64,000 nt of DNA from Rhizobium sp. BK602 (lineage in GTDB: Bacteria; Pseudomonadota; Alphaproteobacteria; Rhizobiales; Rhizobiaceae): assembly GCF_014195095.1 (NCBI RefSeq), contig NZ_JACIBC010000007.1:124001-188000 (forward strand). Direction: 5' to 3'. The notes under the pieces are model-generated. The model was given only the letters and a program-made list of their open reading frames with translations, had not been told where the DNA came from and did no database searches. Below are positions 7,785-17,500 of this stretch, one piece after another; positions within the stretch are counted from its first letter, which is position 1; every line of letters starts with the position of its first letter. The translations under genes and the position numbers were made by a program.

Positions 7785-9077
7785 TCAGGGCCGTATCTGT
7801 CCGCTGCCGCGCACGCGGTATTTGAAGGAGGTGAGCTGTTCGACGCCGACCGGGCCGCGCGCATGCATCTTGCCCGTGGCGATGCCGATTTCCGCCCCCA
7901 TGCCGAACTCGCCGCCATCGGCGAACTGCGTCGAGGCATTGTGCAGGAGGATCGCCGAATCGATCTCGGTGAAGAAGCGCTCGACCACGGCGGGGTCTTC
8001 GGCGATCACCGCTTCGGTGTGGTTCGACGAATATTGGCCAATATGGGCGATCGCGCCGTCAATACCGTCGACAATGGCGACCGAGATGATGGCGGCGAGA
8101 TATTCCGTCGACCAGTCTTCTTCCGTTGCCGCCTTCAAGCCCGGCACCAGGCCAAGCACATCGGCGGAGCCGCGGATTTCGCAGCCGGCCGCGGTCAGCC
8201 CGTCGAGCAGCGGCTTCAGATGCGTCGCCGCGACCCTGGAATCCACCAACAGCGTTTCGGCCGCGCCGCAGACGCCGGTGCGGCGCATCTTGGCATTGAC
8301 GACGATCGATTTCGCCATGTCCAGATCGGCCGAAGCGTCGATATAGACGTGGCAAAGACCCTCGAGATGGGCAAAGACCGGCACGCGGGCTTCGCTCTGC
8401 ACCCGGCCGACGAGGCTCTTGCCGCCGCGCGGCACGATGACGTCGATATTGCCTTCCAGCCCGCGCAGCATGGCGCCGACGGCGGCGCGGTCGGTGACGG
8501 GCACGAGCTGGATCGCATATTCCGGCAGGCCGGCGGCTTTCAAGCCTTCGACCAGGCATTCATAAATCGCCTGCGACGAGCGGCGCGAATCGCTGCCGCA
8601 GCGCAGGATCACGGCATTGCCGGCCTTGAGGCACAGCGCGCCGGCATCGGCCGTGACGTTCGGCCGGCTTTCGAAGATGACGCCGATGACGCCGAGCGGC
8701 GTGCGCACGCGCTCGATCTTCAACCCGTTCGGACGATCCCAGGCGGCGATGACTTCGCCGACCGGATCGGGCAGGGCGGCAATGGCGCGGATGCCCTCGG
8801 CGATTTCCGCGACGCGCTTGTCGTTGAGCGTCAGGCGGTCGACGAAGGAAGCCAGGATATCCGTGCCCTCGATGTCCTTCAGGTCCTTGGCATTTTCGGC
8901 CAGGATATGATCCTTGCGGGCGAGGATCGCCTCGGCCATGGCGGCGAGCGCCTTGTTCTTGCTCTCGGTGGAAGCGAAGGCCAGAGGTCGCGACGCAGCC
9001 CGGGCCTTGCGGCCGATATCGTTCATCAAGGTGTCGATGTCGGGGCTTTGTGCGACTGTATCAAGCATGGGCTTCAT
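7785..9077 (-). CDS. proA: Gamma-glutamyl phosphate reductase ProA
   Basis: 430 aa, full length. The NADPH-dependent second step of proline synthesis gives glutamate-5-semialdehyde. It is an aldehyde-dehydrogenase-fold protein with the catalytic Cys in RRTGVCGAAETLLVD, the conserved PLGVIGVIFESRPNVT, and the C-terminal GGEFGMGAEIGIATGKMHARGP, quoted here only by its ends (GGEFGMGAEIG, KMHARGPVG). It overlaps the end of proB by 17 bp from the first Met, or 8 bp from Met4, so it is coupled to proB. Confidence 0.97.
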   Translation of the reverse strand: MKPMLDTVAQSPDIDTLMNDIGRKARAASRPLAFASTESKNKALAAMAEAILARKDHILAENAKDLKDIEGTDILASFVDRLTLNDKRVAEIAEGIRAIAALPDPVGEVIAAWDRPNGLKIERVRTPLGVIGVIFESRPNVTADAGALCLKAGNAVILRCGSDSRRSSQAIYECLVEGLKAAGLPEYAIQLVPVTDRAAVGAMLRGLEGNIDVIVPRGGKSLVGRVQSEARVPVFAHLEGLCHVYIDASADLDMAKSIVVNAKMRRTGVCGAAETLLVDSRVAATHLKPLLDGLTAAGCEIRGSADVLGLVPGLKAATEEDWSTEYLAAIISVAIVDGIDGAIAHIGQYSSNHTEAVIAEDPAVVERFFTEIDSAILLHNASTQFADGGEFGMGAEIGIATGKMHARGPVGVEQLTSFKYRVRGSGQIRP

Positions 9078-10230
9078 CCTTCTTCAATTTCTCGGCCTTC
9101 GTCTTGACGGACGCGGTCATGACGAGGTCGTCGCGGTGCACCATGGCGGCGCGGCCGGGATAGCCGAGGATCGCCTCGATCTCGGCCGACTTGCGGCCGG
9201 TGATCTGGCGGGCTTCCTCGGCATCGTAGCCGACAAGGCCACGGGCGATTTCGCGGCCCGACGGGCCGATGACGGCAACGGTGTCGCCCCGGCCGAAATG
9301 GCCGGTGATCTTGCGCACGCCGGCGGGCAGCAGGCTCTTTCCGGCGCCGAGCGCGGTCACCGCACCCTCGTCGACATGCAGCTCGCCGGCCGGCTGCAGT
9401 TGTCCGGCGATCCAGGTCTTGCGGGCGGTCACCGGCGTGCCCGATGGCGCGAACCAGGAGGAACGCGCGCCGTTTGCGATGGCGTTGAGTGGCCGTTCGG
9501 TCTTGCCCGAGGCGATGATCATGGCGCAGCCGGCGCCCGTGGCGATCTTGCCGGCGTCGATCTTGGTGCGCATGCCGCCGCGCGACAGTTCGGACGCGGC
9601 GCCGCCGGCCATGGCCTCGATCTCGGGCGTGATCTCGGCGATCGTTTCCAGGAATTTCGCTTGCGGATCGAGATGCGGCGGGGCGGTGTAGAGCCCGTCG
9701 ATATCCGAGAGCAGGATCAGCAGATCCGCGCCGGTCATGGTGGCGACGCGGGCGGCGAGGCGGTCATTGTCGCCATAGCGGATTTCGCTGGTGGCGACCG
9801 TGTCGTTCTCGTTGATGATCGGCACGGCGCCGATCTTCAGCAGCTGGTTGATGGTGGCCCGCGCGTTGAGATAGCGGCGGCGCTCCTCGGTATCGCCGAG
9901 CGTCAGCAGGATCTGGCCGGCGACGATATCGTCACGCGACAGGCTTTCCGACCAGGCGCGGGCGAGCGCAATCTGGCCGACGGCGGCGGCGGCCTGACTC
10001 TCCTCCAGCTTCAGCGCGCCGGACGGCAGGTCGAGCACCGAGCGGCCGAGCGCGATGGCGCCCGAGGAGACGACGAGGACATCGATGCCCTTGGCCTTCA
10101 GCGCGGCAATATCGGCGCACATGCCGTCGAGCCAGGATTTCTTCAGGCCGGTCTTGCGGTCGACGAGAAGGGCCGAGCCGATCTTGATGACGATGCGGCG
10201 GTAGCGATCGAGCGACTTGCGGGCAGTCAT
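9061..10230 (-). CDS. proB: Glutamate 5-kinase ProB
   Basis: 389 aa. The amino-acid-kinase domain (about 8-260) phosphorylates glutamate at the gamma-carboxylate: IVIKIGSALLVD, the VSSGAIALGR loop, NENDTVATSEIRYGDNDRLA and GGMRTKIDAGKIATGAG. A C-terminal PUA domain (about 285-370) is present, as in E. coli ProB, where it takes part in regulation. The gene lies 5 bp downstream of obgE and overlaps proA. Confidence 0.97.
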   Translation of the reverse strand: MTARKSLDRYRRIVIKIGSALLVDRKTGLKKSWLDGMCADIAALKAKGIDVLVVSSGAIALGRSVLDLPSGALKLEESQAAAAVGQIALARAWSESLSRDDIVAGQILLTLGDTEERRRYLNARATINQLLKIGAVPIINENDTVATSEIRYGDNDRLAARVATMTGADLLILLSDIDGLYTAPPHLDPQAKFLETIAEITPEIEAMAGGAASELSRGGMRTKIDAGKIATGAGCAMIIASGKTERPLNAIANGARSSWFAPSGTPVTARKTWIAGQLQPAGELHVDEGAVTALGAGKSLLPAGVRKITGHFGRGDTVAVIGPSGREIARGLVGYDAEEARQITGRKSAEIEAILGYPGRAAMVHRDDLVMTASVKTKAEKLKKDEAHA

Positions 10231-10235
10231 CCCTG

Positions 10236-11348
10236 CTACTCCTCGCCGTCACCACGGCGACCGCCGTCACCACGGCGACCGTCGTCCAGATCGTCGGAGG
10301 CCTGAACGTCGCGATGCCGCACTTTGAGCGTCTTTGCTGGCTTGTCGGCTTCGCCGGCATTGGCTTCGACGATGACGTCGCGGAGCGCGCGCAGCACTTC
10401 GGTCATGCCGCGACCAGTGATGGCGGAAATCTGGAAGGGCGTCTTGCCGCAGGCCCGCGCCAGTTCGCGGGTCTTCTTCTTCAGCGTCTCTTCATCCACC
10501 ACGTCGATCTGCGACAGCGCGACGATTTCAGGCTTGTCGGGGATGCTGTTGCCGTAGGCTTCAAGCTCGTGCTTCACGGTCTTGTAGGCCTTGCCGACTT
10601 TTTCTTCCTGGGCGGAGACCAGATGCAGCAGCACGCGGGTGCGCTCGACATGGCCGAGGAAGCGGTCGCCGATGCCCACGCCTTCATGCGCGCCCTCGAT
10701 CAGGCCGGGAATGTCGGCCAGAATGAATTCCTGGCCGTCGATGGTGGCGACGCCGAGATTGGGATGCAGCGTCGTGAACGGATAGTTGGCGATCTTCGGC
10801 CGGGCGCGGCTGACGGCGGCCAGGAAGGTGGACTTGCCGGCATTCGGCAGGCCGACGAGACCGGCATCGGCGATCAGCTTCAGCCGCAGCCAGACGGTCT
10901 TTTCCTCGCCGGGCAGGCCGGGATTGGCCCAGTCCGGCGCCTGATTGACCGAGGATTTGAAATAGGCGTTGCCGAAGCCGCCATTGCCGCCGGCGGCCAG
11001 ACGGAAGCGCTGGCCTTCCTGCGTGATGTCGCAGATCAGGGTTTCGCCGTCTTCCTCGAAGATCTGCGTCCCGACGGGGACCTTCAGCGTCACGTCGGCA
11101 CCCTTGGCGCCGGCGCGGTTCCGGCCCATGCCATGCATGCCGATGGTCGCCTTGAAATGCTGCTGATAGCGGAAATCGATCAGCGTATTCAGCCCGTTGA
11201 CGGCTTCGACCCAGACGTCGCCGCCGCGGCCGCCATCGCCGCCGTCGGGGCCGCCGAACTCGATGAACTTCTCGCGCCGGAAGGAGACGCTGCCTGCGCC
11301 GCCGTCGCCTGAGCGAATATAGACCTTTGCTTCGTCGAGAAATTTCAT
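10236..11348 (-). CDS. obgE: GTPase Obg/CgtA
   Basis: 370 aa. The glycine-rich Obg fold (1-158: GGPDGGDGGRGGDVW, GAKGADVTLKVPVGT) is followed by the G domain (Walker A GLPNAGKST near residue 167, switch FTTLHPNLG, DIPGLIEGAHEGVGIG, and an SQIDVVD base-recognition motif). It acts in 50S assembly and stress signalling. The C-terminal tail ends in RRGDGGRRGDGEE, encoded by a perfect 18-bp tandem duplication (10245-10262, 10263-10280). First gene of the obgE-proBA unit. Confidence 0.97.
   Translation of the reverse strand: MKFLDEAKVYIRSGDGGAGSVSFRREKFIEFGGPDGGDGGRGGDVWVEAVNGLNTLIDFRYQQHFKATIGMHGMGRNRAGAKGADVTLKVPVGTQIFEEDGETLICDITQEGQRFRLAAGGNGGFGNAYFKSSVNQAPDWANPGLPGEEKTVWLRLKLIADAGLVGLPNAGKSTFLAAVSRARPKIANYPFTTLHPNLGVATIDGQEFILADIPGLIEGAHEGVGIGDRFLGHVERTRVLLHLVSAQEEKVGKAYKTVKHELEAYGNSIPDKPEIVALSQIDVVDEETLKKKTRELARACGKTPFQISAITGRGMTEVLRALRDVIVEANAGEADKPAKTLKVRHRDVQASDDLDDGRRGDGGRRGDGEE
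10245..10280. repeat. 18-bp tandem duplication in the 3' end of obgE
   Basis: GCCGTCACCACGGCGACC occurs twice without interruption. In frame it duplicates six residues (GRRGDG) of the Obg tail. The tail is variable in this family, so copy-number change would be tolerated. Confidence 0.9.
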
Positions 11349-11889
11349 CTTGCGTCCGTCACCCGGTATCGGCGCCCGGATTTCCTAATCGAATGCGATT
11401 ACGGAAAGCCGATACGCTGTTTTTCAATTCGTGCCGCGCCTTTTGCATATTCGTCAGGATATGCGGCGCGCATTTGCCCGTCATGTTGCCTTCGATATAG
11501 GCCGTTCAGCCGCAGGTCAAAGATTATCGTGAAGTGATGATCTATAACATCCTGCGGAGTTTCAGCCTCTTCCAATCGCCCTATGCGGACATATGGCTTG
11601 AGGCTTCGATCGCTCGCCGAGGTGGGTTGAGATCGATGAACGGAATTGGTGATGGTCAGGCACGCCCGCGGTTGCCGCGCTTGCCTGCCTGGCCCCTCAC
11701 CCTAGCCCTCTCCCCGCTCGCGGGGCGAGGGGACGGATCAGTATTTGCCGTTCTCTCGCGGCTGGTTGCGAAGCTGCTGATTTAAAAGGATAATCCCCTC
11801 TCCCCGTGGAAACGGGGAGAGGGCTAGGGTGAGGGGCCAGGCACTCAGGCGCAACAAGCACAAGCCTCCCTGACCAGCTTCATCTCATA
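11349..11889. other. Intergenic region upstream of obgE holding a REP-like inverted repeat
   Basis: 540 bp between a GNAT gene and obgE. The right part is dominated by a 31-bp perfect inverted repeat (listed separately). The left part presumably contains the obgE promoter on the minus strand. No credible coding frame was seen. Confidence 0.5.
11686..11843. repeat. 31-bp perfect inverted repeat (REP/BIME-like)
   Basis: The arm at 11686-11716 (TGCCTGGCCCCTCACCCTAG, then CCCTCTCCCCG) is exactly reverse-complemented at 11813-11843, with 96 bp between. Next to each inner end is a smaller hairpin (CCCCGCTCGCGGGG; CCCCGTGGAAACGGGG). The layout resembles paired REP elements, known in many bacteria as interspersed extragenic palindromes. 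It lies downstream of the acetyltransferase genes on the minus strand. Confidence 0.85.
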
Positions 11890-12477
11890 TCAAGCTGCCC
11901 GCGAAAGCCGCAGCGCGCCCGGCTTCAGCACGGTTTCGATATGCGGAACCATGGTGTTGCGGGCGAAGCTGTAGATCTCCGCGCAGCCCGTGATCTCGAA
12001 GCCGAGCTTCTGCTGCAGCTTCAAGGATGCCTGGTTGTCGGCGAAGACGCCGGAATGGACGACGACATCCGGCATGCGGCGGGCGAAGCGCTCCAGCGTC
12101 GCCGCCACCGCCTCGCCCATGATGCCGCGCCGCCAGTAGTAGCGGTTCAGCCAGTAGCCGAGGTGCCAGCGGCCATGCCTGAGATCGATACCGACCATGC
12201 CGATATGGACGTCGTCTCTCTCGGTGATCGCCAGCGCCCAGTCGGTGCCGAGACCGGAGGTCTGCGGGATCAGCCAATCCAGCGCATCCTGCCGGTCATA
12301 GGGAACCGGCACGCGGGCGAGCATGCGGGTGACGGCGAAATCCGACAGCGATTCCGTCATGGCGTCGGCATCGCTCAGCCGGTGCGGCCGCAGGGTCAGC
12401 CGTCCCGTCTGGATGACCGGGGTCGGGCCGGGCGTCGGGATACGGGCGTCACGGCGGGTGAGGGCGAGCGCGTTCAT
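11890..12477 (-). CDS. GNAT family N-acetyltransferase (RimJ/RimL type)
   Basis: 195 aa. The RimL-like fold begins with TGRLTLRPHRLSDADAM and continues with the acetyl-CoA region GYWLNRYYWRRGIMGEAV and a C-terminal VVHSGVFADNQASLKLQQKLGF, quoted by its ends (VVHSGVFADN, SLKLQQKLGF). The ATG at 12477 overlaps the stop of the upstream GNAT gene (ATGA), so they form a coupled pair. The substrate is unknown; homologues acetylate N-termini of ribosomal proteins or small molecules. Confidence 0.88.
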   Translation of the reverse strand: MNALALTRRDARIPTPGPTPVIQTGRLTLRPHRLSDADAMTESLSDFAVTRMLARVPVPYDRQDALDWLIPQTSGLGTDWALAITERDDVHIGMVGIDLRHGRWHLGYWLNRYYWRRGIMGEAVAATLERFARRMPDVVVHSGVFADNQASLKLQQKLGFEITGCAEIYSFARNTMVPHIETVLKPGALRLSRAA

Positions 12478-13109
12478 CTCATCCCTCCCCAGCTTCGGAG
12501 CGACATCCAGGTCTTGCGGTCGAGCCTGTACCATTCGACCGATACCGTGCTGCCGAGCGCCAGCGAGGCGGCAAGGCCGGACCCCTGGAACTGGAAGCCG
12601 CACTTCTGCACGACCCGCCGCGAGGCGACGTTCATGACCCGGCAGCGGGCGTCGATCTGGGCGACGTTTTCACGGGTGCGGAAGACCATGTCGATCAGGG
12701 CATGGGCGGCTTCCGTCGTATAGCCCCTGTTCCAATGGGGCTCGCCCAGCCAGTAGCCGATCTCCACCGTTTCCGGGTCGGCCGTCGGCTCGACGCCGCA
12801 GCAACCGAGAAAGGCGCCGTTGTCGGCTTTGGTAATGGCATAGACGCACTTGCCAATCTCGCCAAGCTTCGTGCGTCGCACGAAATCGGCGGCATCGGCG
12901 GTCGTATACGGGTGCGGCATACGCGATACCATTGTGGCGACATTGGCGTTGTTGGCGAGATGGGCAAGGGCGTCGATGTCTTCTTCGTGAGGCGCGCGCA
13001 GAACGAGCCTTTCCGACAACAAGACAGGGCAATCGGTCCTTAACCGCTCCGGCCTCAGCCGTTCTTCGGGAGACCTCGATTGGCCTTCCCTCAACAATTC
13101 GCCTTGCAT
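12474..13109 (-). CDS. GNAT family N-acetyltransferase (RimJ/RimL type)
   Basis: 211 aa. It has SERLVLRAPHEEDIDALAHL at the N-terminal beta strand, the EIGYWLGEPHWNRGYTTEAA acetyl-CoA segment and SRRVVQKCGFQFQGSG at the C-terminus, all typical of the Acetyltransf_3 family. It is a tandem partner of the following GNAT gene, with 4 bp of overlap. A strong terminator separates it from rpmA, so it begins its own transcription unit. Substrate unknown. Confidence 0.88.
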   Translation of the reverse strand: MQGELLREGQSRSPEERLRPERLRTDCPVLLSERLVLRAPHEEDIDALAHLANNANVATMVSRMPHPYTTADAADFVRRTKLGEIGKCVYAITKADNGAFLGCCGVEPTADPETVEIGYWLGEPHWNRGYTTEAAHALIDMVFRTRENVAQIDARCRVMNVASRRVVQKCGFQFQGSGLAASLALGSTVSVEWYRLDRKTWMSLRSWGGMR

Positions 13110-13135
13110 GGTTCAGTCCTCCTGTTGGGGTAAAG

Positions 13136-13171
13136 AAAAAGGGGAGATGGCGCCCCATCTCCCCTTTTTTC
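13136..13171 (-). terminator. Bidirectional Rho-independent terminator after rpmA
   Basis: A near-perfect hairpin: AAAAAGGGGAGATGG, a short loop, then CCATCTCCCCTTTTTT. It ends the rplU-rpmA transcript on the minus strand, and because both flanks are A/T tracts it can act in either direction. Confidence 0.92.
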
Positions 13172-13235
13172 TTGACTGAACCTGATGCGATCAGCCGGGT
13201 CGATGAGACGCCGGCTGTTTTTGAGCGCTACCGGC

Positions 13236-13505
13236 TTATTCCGCTGCTTCCGCTTTCGGCATGACAGACACGTATACGCGGCCATTGGCCTTCGTACGGT
13301 AGTTCACATTGCCGGCCGTAAGCGCAAAAATGGTGTGATCCTTGCCGAGGCCGACATTGGCGCCCGGATGCCACTGCGTACCGCGCTGACGCACGATGAT
13401 GTTGCCTGCGATGACGGTTTCGCCGCCGAACTTCTTCACGCCAAGGCGCTTGGATTCGGAATCGCGACCGTTGCGCGAGGAACCGCCAGCTTTTTTATGT
13501 GCCAT
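13236..13505 (-). CDS. rpmA: 50S ribosomal protein L27
   Basis: 89 aa, full length. It begins MAHKKAGGSSRNGRDSESKR, the conserved N-terminal tail that reaches the peptidyl transferase centre, and continues with GNIIVRQRGTQWHPGANVG. There is no Firmicutes-type N-terminal extension. It follows rplU by 32 bp in the usual order. Confidence 0.98.
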   Translation of the reverse strand: MAHKKAGGSSRNGRDSESKRLGVKKFGGETVIAGNIIVRQRGTQWHPGANVGLGKDHTIFALTAGNVNYRTKANGRVYVSVMPKAEAAE

Positions 13506-13537
13506 TGGAGTTCTCCTTTAAACCTTGATCCCGTTAC

Positions 13538-13855
13538 TTACTTGGCAGCCACGATGTCCGTGATGCGGACGACCGTGTGATGCTGGCGATGGCCGCGCGA
13601 ACGCTTCGAGTTCTGACGACGGCGCTTCTTGAAGGCGATGACCTTCTTGCCGCGGTTGTGCTCGACCACTTCGGCCTTGACGGAAGCGCCCTTGACGAAG
13701 GGAGCACCAATCGCAGCGTCGGCGCCTTCGCCGATAACGAGGACTTCGGTGAATTCTACGGTGCCGCCGGCGGTGACTTCGAGCTTCTCGATGGTCAGCA
13801 CGTCGTTGGCTGCCACACGGTACTGCTTACCGCCGGTCTTGATGACTGCGAACAT
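13538..13855 (-). CDS. rplU: 50S ribosomal protein L21
   Basis: 105 aa. The family start MFAVIKTGGKQYRV and the conserved basic KKVIAFKKRRRQNSKRSRGH, which contacts 23S rRNA, are present. First gene of the rplU-rpmA operon, with a leader of about 170 bp. Confidence 0.98.
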   Translation of the reverse strand: MFAVIKTGGKQYRVAANDVLTIEKLEVTAGGTVEFTEVLVIGEGADAAIGAPFVKGASVKAEVVEHNRGKKVIAFKKRRRQNSKRSRGHRQHHTVVRITDIVAAK

Positions 13856-14035
13856 TTTTTATCCTTTCATGTTCGTTCCGGCTCTCTTGCCACGCTGGAC
13901 AAGCGGCCGTCTTTTTGTCAGTCGAAATTGAGCAGGGATTCCAAAGGCTTGAGCCTCTAAAAAGATCTGCCGGTGAAACCCTGCGAGAAGCAGGGCGGGC
14001 AAGGCGCGGACTTATCCACACCTATTGCGTCGCAC

Positions 14036-14064
14036 GGGATATATAAGGGCCTGTGATCTGTCAA
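14036..14064 (-). promoter_or_regulatory. Candidate sigma70 promoter for rplU-rpmA
   Basis: On the minus strand TTGACA (14064-14059) is followed 15 to 17 bases later by overlapping -10 candidates (TATATC or TATCCC near 14043-14036). The transcript would have a 5' leader of roughly 170 bases before rplU, long enough for ribosomal-protein feedback, but I recognise no specific L21 leader structure in it. Confidence 0.5.
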
Positions 14065-14096
14065 GGCAAAAGGATGAAAAGCTTTCATATTCGCCC

Positions 14097-14131
14097 TTGC
14101 CATCCTTGCCGACTGTCGCTATGAGACAGCC
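14097..14131. repeat. 35-bp direct repeat, left copy (possible island boundary)
   Basis: TTGCCATCCTTGCCGACTGT and the next 15 bases recur at 19004-19038 with only two C/T differences. The pair brackets tRNA-Ser, the restriction-methyltransferase and the GIY-YIG gene. Confidence 0.8.
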
Positions 14132-14161
14132 CGCGCTTCAAACGCGCCGACCAGCATATCC

Positions 14162-14251
14162 GGAGAGGTGGCAGAGTGGTCGAATGCACCGCACTCGAAA
14201 TGCGGCATGCCTGCAAGGGCATCGTGGGTTCAAATCCCACCCTCTCCGCCA
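14162..14251 (+). tRNA. tRNA-Ser (anticodon CGA)
   Basis: The acceptor stem GGAGAGG pairs with CCTCTCC, followed by the discriminator G and an encoded CCA. The anticodon loop CTCGAAA gives CGA (codon UCG). A long variable arm and a T arm with GGTTCAAATCC confirm a class II tRNA of 90 nt. A defence island follows directly. Confidence 0.97.
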
Positions 14252-14585
14252 TTTTTGATCTTTGGGCCTTAAGGCTTTCTAGTGATCTGCTGATTTCTCT
14301 CGATCTTAGATGCCGATATCGAATGGCTAGGGCCGCACTCTCAGCATCTTAATGCTCACAGCGGCGTAGTTTGCGTTCTATGAAGCTAATCATCCGAACG
14401 GGACACCCACTGTCCCACCCAGCAGGGCGTTAGAGACGGCGATACCGATAGAGCGAAAGTAGCCGGCGAACTAAACATGCAATCTGTGAGCTCGAGCTCA
14501 GTGGTCGATCATGTAAAGAACTGGCCGCTTGCATGAATTTCCTTACGGGCTAAATTTGCCTGAGAAGTTGGGGCGAGATCTATTT
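14252..14585. other. Leader region of the restriction-methyltransferase gene
   Basis: About 330 bp with no credible gene. It contains an inverted repeat GGGACA-CCCAC-TGTCCC (14400-14416) that might be an operator. I see no upstream controller gene. Confidence 0.4.
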
Positions 14586-17500
14586 ATGCAGGCAGAAGTA
14601 GAGCGATTTATTGACCGTTGGCAGCATCAAGAGGGCGGGCAGGAAAGGGCAAATTACGCGTTGTTCCTGACCGAACTGTGTGATCTCCTGGGTTTGCCGC
14701 ATGCCAATCCTGCGTCCGCTGCTCATGAGGCCAATGATTATGTCTTTGAGCGTGTGGTGCGCGAGAGTGCGCGGGACGGCACTGTCTCATCCAAGCGCAT
14801 CGATCTTTACAAGCGAGATTGTTTTCTTCTAGAGGCAAAGCAAAGTCGCCTTAGCGGCGACAAGAAGCTTGATGCTCCGCAGCTGCCTGGTTTTGCAGCT
14901 GCTGCGCCACGAGGTCGCCGTGCTGGTGCGAATCGTGCTTGGGACGTGCTGATGATGAATGCCCGTCAGCAGGCGGAGAACTATGTCCGGCTTTTGCCGG
15001 CATCGCATGAGCCACCGCCATTCGTTCTCGTTTGCGATGTTGGCCATTGTATTGAGGTCTACGCCAATTTCCGCCGGGACGGAAAGGCTTACGACCAGTT
15101 CCCGGATCGCCGTTCTTTCCGTATCTATCTGGAAGATTTGCGCGACGAAAAGATCCGCGAGCGCCTGAAGGCGATCTGGACCGATCCGCTGTCGCTCGAT
15201 CCATCGCGTTACGCCGCCAAGGTAACGCGTGAAATTGCTACCCGTATCGCTAGGGTGTCGAAGGCGCTGGAGGAGCAGGGTCACGCCACCGAAGACGTGG
15301 CGATGTTCTTGATGCGCGTGCTTTTCACAATGTTCGCGGAAGATGTGGAGCTTCTGCCAAAGGACAGTTTTAAGGACCTGTTGAGGGATTGCGCGCAAAA
15401 GCCGGAAATCTTTCCTGGCATGATGGAAAATCTCTGGAAGGCGATGGACGAAGGCGGAGACGCCGCCGCGATCCGGGCAAAGGTGAAGAAATTCAATGGC
15501 GAGTTCTTCAAAAATCGCCGCGCGCTCAAGCTCGCCAAGGAAGAAATCGGCGAACTCGCTGCAGCCGCAGCCTACGATTGGCGCGACGTGGAGCCGGCGA
15601 TCTTCGGCACGTTCCTCGAACAGGCGCTGGACCCGACCGACCGCCGTCGCCTAGGCGCACACTACACGCCGCGCGCCTATGTCGAGCGCCTTGTCATTGC
15701 CACAGTTATCGATCCTTTGCGCGAGGAATGGGACAATGCCCGTTCCACCGCAGACCGGCAAAAGTCGGAAGGCAAGGAGGCGGCCGCGATCAAGACCGTG
15801 CAGGCTTTCCACGATAGATTGTGCGAAACCCGTGTGCTCGACCCAGCCTGCGGCACGGGCAATTTTCTCTATGTCTCGCTGGAACTAATGAAGCGGCTAG
15901 AAGGCGAGGTGCTTGAGGCGCTGAACGACCTCGGCGGACAGGAAGCTCTGGCCTATGAAAGCCACACCGTCGATCCGCACCAGTTCTTGGGCCTGGAGCT
16001 TAACCCGCGTGCGGCGGCGATCGCCGAACTGGTGTTGTGGATCGGTCACCTGCAATGGCATTTCCGCAATCGCGGCGTTGCCCCTTCAGAGCCGATCCTG
16101 AAGGCTTTTCACAATATCGAGAACCGCGATGCGGTGCTGACCTGGAACGGCTATCCGCTGCCGAAAGTGGTCGATGGAGAGGAGACCTATCCGAATGCCC
16201 GCCGGCCCGACTGGCCGAAGGCCGATTACATCGTCGGCAATCCGCCCTTCATCGGCGGTAAGGACATCCGCGCGCGTATGGGTAGTGCTTACACCGAGGC
16301 ACTGTGGAAAGCGCACAAGCACATGAACGAAAGTGCGGATTTCGTCATGTATTGGTGGGATCGCTCCGCTGATATCCTGCTTAAGGCCAAAAGCCCGTTG
16401 AAGCGCTTCGGCTTCGTTACCACCAATTCAATCAGCCAGGTGTTCCAGCGCCGGGTGATGGAGCCCTATCTCAATGCCAGGAAGCCGCTCTCCATCATCA
16501 TGGCGATCCCGGACCATCCGTGGACCAAGGTTACTCGCGACAACGCTGCCGTTCGTATCGCCATGACCGTAGTCGAGGCTGGCAAACAAGATGGCGTGCT
16601 GTTGGAGGTGACGGCAGAGGAAGGCGTGGAGACCGACAGCCCGGTGATCCTGTTTGGGGAATTCAGGGGCAAAATCAATTCGGATCTGACGGTGGGGGTG
16701 GATGTTGCGTCGGCCAATTCGATGAAGGCAAATGAAGGGCTCTCTTCACGAGGCATGTCGCTTCACGGTTCAGGCTTCATTGTCACCCCCGGGGAAGCAG
16801 AGCACCTTGGCCTTGGTCGGCAGACGGGACTGGAGAACCATATCCGAATCTATCGCAACGGACGTGATCTGATGGACCGTCCTCGCGGCGTTATGGTGAT
16901 CGATCTCTTTGGCCTAACGGCGGAAGAGGTTCGCCTCCGCTTTCCGGCGGTTTATCAGCACGTTCTCAATACTGTTAAGCCAGAGCGGGATGTAAATAAT
17001 CGCGCTACTTATCGAGATAATTGGTGGATTTTTGGCGAGCCTCGCAGAGACCTGCGTCCCGCTCTTGTCAATCTCCCTCGCTACATCGCCACCGTCGAAA
17101 CCGCTAAGCACCGTGTTTTCCAGTTCCTCGATGCCTCGATCCTGCCGGACAACATGCTCGTCGCCATTGGTCTGAGCGATGGTTTTCCACTTGGCGTCCT
17201 ATCCTCGCGTTTCCACGGTATTTGGGCTCTTCGCGCCGGTGGTTGGCTTGGTGTGGGTAACGATCCGCGCTATTCCAAATCCCGTTGCTTCGACCCCTTC
17301 CCCTTTCCCGATGCCACCGACACTCAGAAGTCAGCGATTGGTGCCATCGCGGAGGATCTGGATGCCCATCGCAAGCGTGTGTTGGTTGACCACGAGCACC
17401 TGACGCTGACCGGCCTCTATAACGTGCTGGAGCGGTTGAGGGTGGGCGTGAAGCCCGATGATCTGAATGACAAGGAGCGACTCATCTTCGATGACGGGCT

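Noticed and set aside
14400..14416. GGGACA-CCCAC-TGTCCC inverted repeat as a controller-protein box
   Set aside because: Short arms, no controller gene nearby, and no second box; kept only as a note in the leader region.
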